From: Salinibacterium sp. SWN248
Lineage (GTDB): Bacteria; Actinomycetota; Actinomycetes; Actinomycetales; Microbacteriaceae
Length of the DNA stretch: 64,000 bases
Assembly: GCF_015864575.1 (NCBI RefSeq)
Contig: NZ_JADYWW010000002.1
Span: 620,001-684,000 of the forward strand
Direction of reading: 5' to 3'
The notes under the pieces were generated by a model, which was not told the DNA's origin, did not search any database, and saw nothing but the letters and a program-made list of their open reading frames with translations. Positions within the stretch are counted from its first letter, which is position 1. Every line of letters starts with the position of its first letter. The translations under genes and the position numbers were made by a program. Of the stretch, positions 59,902 to 64,000 are shown one piece after another.

Positions 59902-60339
59902 GCTCAAAGGTGCGCCGACTGCATCGCATTCGACAGCGAGCGCCGTCGTCGCTTCTCCCAACGCTGACGCGTCCCCTACGGCCGGTTCGGCACCGTCGGC
60001 GCCTAGCTCCGTGATTGCCGAACGTAGGTCGTCGACTTGGCTGCTCAAAAGCGCGTCCTTGTGCAAGATTCCAAGGATCGGGAAGCCGTCGGCAATAGTG
60101 GCAATCATGTAATCGAACGATTCCCTATTCAACTCGCCGGCCTCATACCCCGAGACCACGCCGTTCACCGTCATGAGTTCGATCGAGAGCGAATGGCACA
60201 GCCCGACGTTGCCCTCCTCCAACGAAGTCGCGGCGGCGCTTGACGAAGGTTCGGCGGGCGGCGGCGGCTCGACTTCGGTGCATGCAGAAACAGAGATCAG
60301 CATTCCGACACATACGGCCGCGGACAGAAGATGTCTCAT
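59890..60339 (-). CDS. Lipoprotein of unknown function A (149 aa)
   Basis: Signal peptide LSAAVCVGMLISVSAC with lipobox Cys at 20, followed by a Pro/Glu/Ser linker and a mainly helical domain (VGLCHSLSIELMTVNGVVSGYEAGELNRESFDYMI, then AITELGADG and LAVECDAVGAP). Two Cys (CHSLS, VECDA) may pair. Not recognised. The start at 60339 has AAGGAGC just upstream. Confidence 0.7.
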   Translation of the reverse strand: MRHLLSAAVCVGMLISVSACTEVEPPPPAEPSSSAAATSLEEGNVGLCHSLSIELMTVNGVVSGYEAGELNRESFDYMIATIADGFPILGILHKDALLSSQVDDLRSAITELGADGAEPAVGDASALGEATTALAVECDAVGAPLSFYQ

Positions 60340-60813
60340 AAGGCTCCTTAGTTAGTTGCGGTCCCCACGTACCGTTCGAGTAGGCGCACAGGCGCCAGGT
60401 TTTCTCAAGCACCGGTTTGCCGAGCCGAGACGTACTGAAATCAATAATGTCTCATATTTTGCCGGCCTGTCTATCTTCCCGGCATTAGCTCGCGAGTCGA
60501 AACAGAGAGGGCGACGGACACCAACTCGGGCGGCCCCGGCCATACACCTGCGCTATTGCCCGAAGAGCAAGACAAGCGGTAGCCTCGCCCTAAGCGAAGA
60601 ATATTCGGATTTTGAAAGTGAGAGCTCACTTGTGTTGGCCTGCTGACGGCGCGATCACTGACGATCAGGTTTCCCCTGTCGCAACTTCGGGGCAGAGCGA
60701 ACTAAGCGTTTTCGGCGCGTATCGGAACGCTACTTACGTCTGGACACCCGATGCATCCATCCCCGCTTTCGAAGAAAAAACGGGTTCGCATTCAGACGTA
60801 CTGGAGGCAGAAC
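60340..60813. other. Intergenic region between divergent lipoprotein genes
   Basis: About 474 bases. Short open frames occur on both strands but none has a ribosome site, codon pattern or recognisable product. AT-rich patches (TCAATAATGTCTCATATTTTGCC near 60440, GAAGAATATTCGGATTTTGAAAG near 60595) could hold promoters. No clear repeat or RNA structure was found. Confidence 0.5.
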
Positions 60814-61362
60814 TTGCGCTTCACTAAGGCAGCCGCTTACCTAGCGGCATTCGGTTTGACCATCTCGACGCTGGCTGGGTGCAGCGACGTCACTTCCATC
60901 AATAACATGCCGGCCCAAGCGGATGACGCAGCTTTCAGCCGCACCGCCTTTATTTTCGAAGATGCTCGCAATTGCATTCAACTCCGTGCTGAAGAGTCTG
61001 CTCCGGTGACTGACCCGGAAGTATTTGCGGAAAGCATCGACGGCTGTGTGAGCCTGAATATCTACGGGTGGACAGATGACGAGATCGTGTCCGGGTTCAG
61101 AAGCGGTGACGCTAGTTGGCTCACGTCGAGCTCCATCGCCGAGGACCGCATAAAGGTGGCTGTGTTCACGACCAGTTTTGGACGAGCCGACTCCGGGCTG
61201 TCCGCCCAAACCCGCGTGTACAGCTTGTGCTGGTCTCTGAACTTCGACGCCCAAACGGGTAGCGACTTTGTAGTGTCGGATGAGACATGCAACCCCGCCA
61301 TATTTCTTGCGCTTCCCCAGTACACCCTGACTAACGTCGCAGAGTTAGAAGCGGGACGTTAG
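60814..61362 (+). CDS. Lipoprotein of unknown function B (182 aa)
   Basis: TTG start at 60814 chosen because GGAGG sits seven bases upstream and it gives a proper lipoprotein signal: MRFTKAAAYLAAFGLTISTLAGC (Cys near 23). Mature part has four Cys (RNCIQL, DGCVSL, YSLCWSL, DETCNP), enough for two disulfides, and the Trp-rich segment LNIYGWTDDEIVSGFRSGDASW. Not recognised. An ATG at 60751 would add a charged segment unlike a signal peptide. Confidence 0.65.
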   Translation: MRFTKAAAYLAAFGLTISTLAGCSDVTSINNMPAQADDAAFSRTAFIFEDARNCIQLRAEESAPVTDPEVFAESIDGCVSLNIYGWTDDEIVSGFRSGDASWLTSSSIAEDRIKVAVFTTSFGRADSGLSAQTRVYSLCWSLNFDAQTGSDFVVSDETCNPAIFLALPQYTLTNVAELEAGR

Positions 61363-61567
61363 GCGCTTCTGCACGGTTGAGTCAGAAGAAGTGCGACACC
61401 TGACTTCGGCATCGGCATCTCGTAGTGAGTGGCCGAAGCGTGTGTGACGACATCAGCGCATTCGGCGCTCCGCTCGTGACACCGTTCGCACTCCAGGATG
61501 CGGAGGCGAGCATTGCAGTCGAACTGCGTTGCTGAATATAGTTGAGCTAACCGAGAAGGGTCCAACG

Positions 61568-61717
61568 ATGTTGAAACGCTTTCTCAATGTGATGGGTCGG
61601 GTCGCTAAACGCCTGGCATTCGTGTTTACCCAGTTAGGCGGAGCGGCCAACGGTGGCCGAAGCGCGGATCCCAGCGCTCGCTCACTCTACGAAGACCGCG
61701 ACGACTACCGACCGTAA
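61568..61717 (+). CDS. Small basic protein of unknown function (49 aa)
   Basis: Starts MLKRFLNVMGRVAKRLAFVF, an amphipathic basic helix, then GGAANGGRSADPSARSLYEDRDDYRP. GAAGGG lies eight bases upstream of the ATG. Length and composition fit a small actinobacterial conserved protein; function unknown. An upstream in-frame ATG at 61529 is weaker. Confidence 0.5.
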   Translation: MLKRFLNVMGRVAKRLAFVFTQLGGAANGGRSADPSARSLYEDRDDYRP

Positions 61718-61824
61718 TAGGTTCCGCTTACGGGCGGTCGCGGTCGCGAACCGTCCACGTGGGGTACACCCCAAACCGACGTCAAGGTCAGCCGAACCCA
61801 GCACCACGTTGCTACTGTGACCTC

Positions 61825-63201
61825 ATGACCGACATCGCTAGCGCGCCTACCGCAGACCCGGCTGCGACAGCCTTCGACACGATCGTCGTCGGCGCCGGAG
61901 TCTCCGGGCTCACCGCGGCACGCTTTCTCGCCCAGTCCGGCCAACGAGTGCTCGTGCTCGAAGCCCGCGACCGCACGGGTGGCCGCACGCACACCGAACG
62001 CTCCGGCGACGTTGCCACCGACCGCGGAGCATCCTGGATCCACGGCGTCGACGACAACCCCCTCACCGATATCGTCAACGCCTTCGGCATGCGCACGGTC
62101 GAGTTCACGGTTGGCAGCTACCAGCCCACCGGCCGCCCCATCGCCTATTACAGCCCCACCGGCGAGCGCCTCAGCGACGACGCTGTCGCCCAGTTCGCGG
62201 ATGACGTACGCACGTTCGACGCGCACCTTGCGACGGCGGTGCAGGCTTCCACTCTCGGCACAAGCTATGAGCAGGCGATGGGCGTCGCGCTTTCCACGCT
62301 CGGCTGGAACCCCGATCGGGCAGAGCGCGTGCGCGAGTTCGTGCTGCACCGCTCCGAGGAGCAGTACGGCGTGCACGCCGGGTTGCTCGATGCGCACGGT
62401 CTCGACGATGACACGGTTGAGGGCGACGAGGTGGTGTTCCCCCACGGCTATGACGTGCTGGCAAGCAATCTCGCGCAGGGACTCGACGTGCGTCTCGAGC
62501 ATGTGGTCTCCGGCATCCGCTGGTCGAAGCAGGGTGCAACGGTGTCGACCGCGCAGGGCGAATTCGCTGCGAACCGCGTGGTCGTGACGGTGCCGATTGG
62601 GGTGCTCAAGAGCGGCGATCTCACATTCGAGCCGGCGCTGCCCGAGTGGCTCACTCACGCCATCGACGGCTTCGAGATGAACAACTTCGAGAAGGTCTTT
62701 CTGCGCTTTCCCACTCGCTTTTGGGATGAGAGTGTCTACGCGATTCGCCAGCAGGGCGAGGCTGGCAAGTGGTGGCATTCCTGGTACGACCTCACCGACC
62801 TGCACGGCGTTCCCACCCTGCTCACGTTTGCCGCCGGCCCCAGCGCCATCGCGGCGCGCGACTGGAGCGACGAACAGATCAGCTCGTCGGTTCTCGATGC
62901 TCTGCGCGGGCTCTACGGCGAGCGCGTCGAGCACCCCGACGAAGTGATCGTGACGCGCTGGCAAGACGATCCCTACTCGTATGGGTCGTACGCGTACATG
63001 CGCCCGGGGTCCACGCCCGACGACCACGACCTGATGGCCACACCGGTCGAGAACGTGCTGCACTTTGCGGGCGAAGCGACGTGGACGGATGATCCAGCCA
63101 CCGTCACCGCGGCGCTACGCTCCGGTCATCGTGCGGCCGAGAAGATCCTCGGGCACGAGCTGTCATTCAGCCGATTGAGCGAGTCGATGCACGGTCTCTG
63201 A
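61825..63201 (+). CDS. Flavin-containing amine oxidase (FAD-dependent)
   Basis: 458 aa. FAD-binding FDTIVVGAGVSGLTAARFLAQSGQRVLVLEARDRTGGRTHTE near 17-57, then RGASWIHGVDDNPLTDI near 68, VVVTVPIGVLKSGDLTFEP near 253, and the C-terminal NVLHFAGEATWTDDPATVTAALRSGHRAAEKIL near 413. Resembles monoamine/polyamine oxidases of the flavin amine oxidase family; substrate not predictable. TACTGT lies six bases before the ATG, so a leaderless start is likely. Its end overlaps the convergent regulator gene by 35 bases. Confidence 0.88.
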   Translation: MTDIASAPTADPAATAFDTIVVGAGVSGLTAARFLAQSGQRVLVLEARDRTGGRTHTERSGDVATDRGASWIHGVDDNPLTDIVNAFGMRTVEFTVGSYQPTGRPIAYYSPTGERLSDDAVAQFADDVRTFDAHLATAVQASTLGTSYEQAMGVALSTLGWNPDRAERVREFVLHRSEEQYGVHAGLLDAHGLDDDTVEGDEVVFPHGYDVLASNLAQGLDVRLEHVVSGIRWSKQGATVSTAQGEFAANRVVVTVPIGVLKSGDLTFEPALPEWLTHAIDGFEMNNFEKVFLRFPTRFWDESVYAIRQQGEAGKWWHSWYDLTDLHGVPTLLTFAAGPSAIAARDWSDEQISSSVLDALRGLYGERVEHPDEVIVTRWQDDPYSYGSYAYMRPGSTPDDHDLMATPVENVLHFAGEATWTDDPATVTAALRSGHRAAEKILGHELSFSRLSESMHGL

Positions 63202-64000
63202 TCCGGTAGTCCACCTCCGGAGGAACCGGATCGCCACCGCCGTCGCTGTCAGGGTCGGCGCCCGGATCGGCATCGGGCACGCCATCGAGCAATTCGACCA
63301 AGAACGTGACCGCAGCCTTCGCCGTTGCCTCGGGCGCCAAATCGATCGAAGTTATGGGCGGAGCGCTGTTTCTGGTTTGCTCCGAGTCAGACCCTGAGGC
63401 AATCATGATGTCGTCGGGAATCAGATAGCCGGCCGCTTGCAGCCCAGCTTGCATGCCCGCAGCGTGGCGCCCGGTCAGGCAATAAATGGCATCCGGAAGC
63501 GGCTCGCCTGAGGCCAGCATCCGCTCGGCCAGTGCGCGACCACCCGCCTCGCCTAAGCCCTCATCTTGGTGGTACACAAGCGGAGCTTGTCCGCATTCCG
63601 CAGCCCACGCCCGGTACGTCAACTCGCTATCGGCGTTCCACGAGTTGTTGTCCTCGCCAGTAACAATCGCGATGCGCGTGGCACCGCGTTCGAGAAAGTG
63701 CTGGATAACAGCATCCGTGTTGGTGTGAGTGCCTGCGCCGAGCCAGGCGCTGAATTCCGGTCGCTCAATATCACGCCCGACCGCGACGACCGCGATTCCG
63801 TTTCGAGTGAGCAATTCGATAACCGGATCGCTGGCCACCGGGTCAGAAATGATGAAACCATCGGCGGCCAGAGCGATGCCGGGGGCATTACCAACGGTGG
63901 GGTCCCGCATTAACGCAAGCCCGTAACCGCGATCCAACGCTTCGACTGCGGCGGCTCCCGCAAACCGCAAAAAGTAGTCAACACCCTCCGGCTGGTAGGA
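63167..64000 (-). CDS. LacI-family transcriptional regulator, partial (cut by window edge)
   Basis: Only the ligand-binding part is in the window; the frame is open through 64000 and the N-terminal HTH should lie beyond. Seen: VEALDRGYGLALMRDPTVGN, DGFIISDPVASDPVIELLTRNGIAVVAVGRD, TRIAIVTGEDNNSW, PDAIYCLTGRHAAGMQAGLQAAGYLIPDDIMIASGSDSEQTRNSAPPITSIDL and a final AVTFLVELLDG, all typical of LacI/GalR proteins. The last 30 residues are an acidic Asp/Pro extension. Confidence 0.85.
   Translation of the reverse strand, partial: SYQPEGVDYFLRFAGAAAVEALDRGYGLALMRDPTVGNAPGIALAADGFIISDPVASDPVIELLTRNGIAVVAVGRDIERPEFSAWLGAGTHTNTDAVIQHFLERGATRIAIVTGEDNNSWNADSELTYRAWAAECGQAPLVYHQDEGLGEAGGRALAERMLASGEPLPDAIYCLTGRHAAGMQAGLQAAGYLIPDDIMIASGSDSEQTRNSAPPITSIDLAPEATAKAAVTFLVELLDGVPDADPGADPDSDGGGDPVPPEVDYRIRDRASTRSIG

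Noticed and set aside
59697-60014. Open frame of about 105 codons on the plus strand after the MntR operator
   Set aside because: It overlaps the lipoprotein gene on the other strand, has no ribosome site or leaderless promoter spacing, and its product is Arg-rich with no family resemblance.
60356-60646. Open frame of 96 codons between the two lipoprotein genes
   Set aside because: No start signals, unusual composition and no homology pattern; treated as intergenic.
61705-63063. 452-codon frame antisense to the amine oxidase gene
   Set aside because: High-GC codon bias produces long antisense frames; the sense strand has all amine oxidase motifs. The same argument removes long antisense frames at 4437-5168, 12250-13110, 27590-28714, 30692-32143 and 37453-38718.

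Overview
The window is high-GC actinobacterial chromosome. Menaquinone synthesis genes, the small ribosomal protein bS22, a mycobacterial-type MntR, the DUF836/HAD/bS22/excisionase-like HTH neighbourhood and very frequent leaderless translation starts point to Microbacteriaceae (a Salinibacterium- or Rhodoglobus-like genus is my guess; the sequence does not prove the genus). Nearly all of it reads as core chromosome, apart from the first 4 kb and a few lipoprotein and membrane-protein islands.

Bases 1-4109 look like one end of an integrative element: a RepSA-type rolling-circle initiator, a tiny CxxC protein, two convergent single-helix membrane proteins and a RhuM-Fic fusion, stopping at the 3' end of a tRNA-Met gene. 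Bases 4110-11635 hold tRNA-Met, tRNA-Thr and tRNA-Tyr, an M23 endopeptidase, an inositol-phosphatase-family enzyme, a voltage-gated sodium channel, YajQ, a cation/proton antiporter and cardiolipin synthase.

Bases 11692-25207 carry FprA and an almost complete menaquinone pathway (polyprenyl diphosphate synthase, menG, menF, menD, menA, menE, menB, menC), interrupted by an ArsC-like reductase and PPK2. Bases 26049-30681 are one tightly overlapping operon for system II cytochrome c maturation (histidine phosphatase, ResA, CcdA, ResB, CcsB). A leaderless archaeal-type aspS follows, then small conserved proteins (DUF1508, Dabb, DUF836, HAD-IB, bS22, excisionase-like HTH), ArsR, TrkH/TrkA potassium uptake and a ROK-regulated CUT2 sugar ABC operon.

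Bases 41974-47631 carry proC, a CDF transporter, tadA, upp, a predicted leaderless Cys-rich leader peptide ahead of an orphan winged-helix regulator, a PNPOx-fold protein, and a guanidine-III riboswitch controlling a guanidinium exporter. Bases 47668-52313 hold an unrecognised tandem family of five related membrane proteins: one has an in-frame stop and one is only a C-terminal half. Two members share an identical 21-bp element at the same distance from their starts. Between the last two members lie a membrane protein and a candidate small-RNA locus.

Bases 52412-64000 carry MepB, MscS, a photolyase, a secreted Asp/Asn/Val-rich protein, and an MntR-controlled manganese ABC transporter whose operator appears before both the regulator and the transporter. 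Then come two unknown lipoproteins, a small basic protein, a flavin amine oxidase and a truncated LacI-family regulator at the edge. A recurrent TAnnnT-N6/7-start arrangement across the window indicates widespread leaderless transcripts, including two divergent gene pairs that share overlapping -10 elements.
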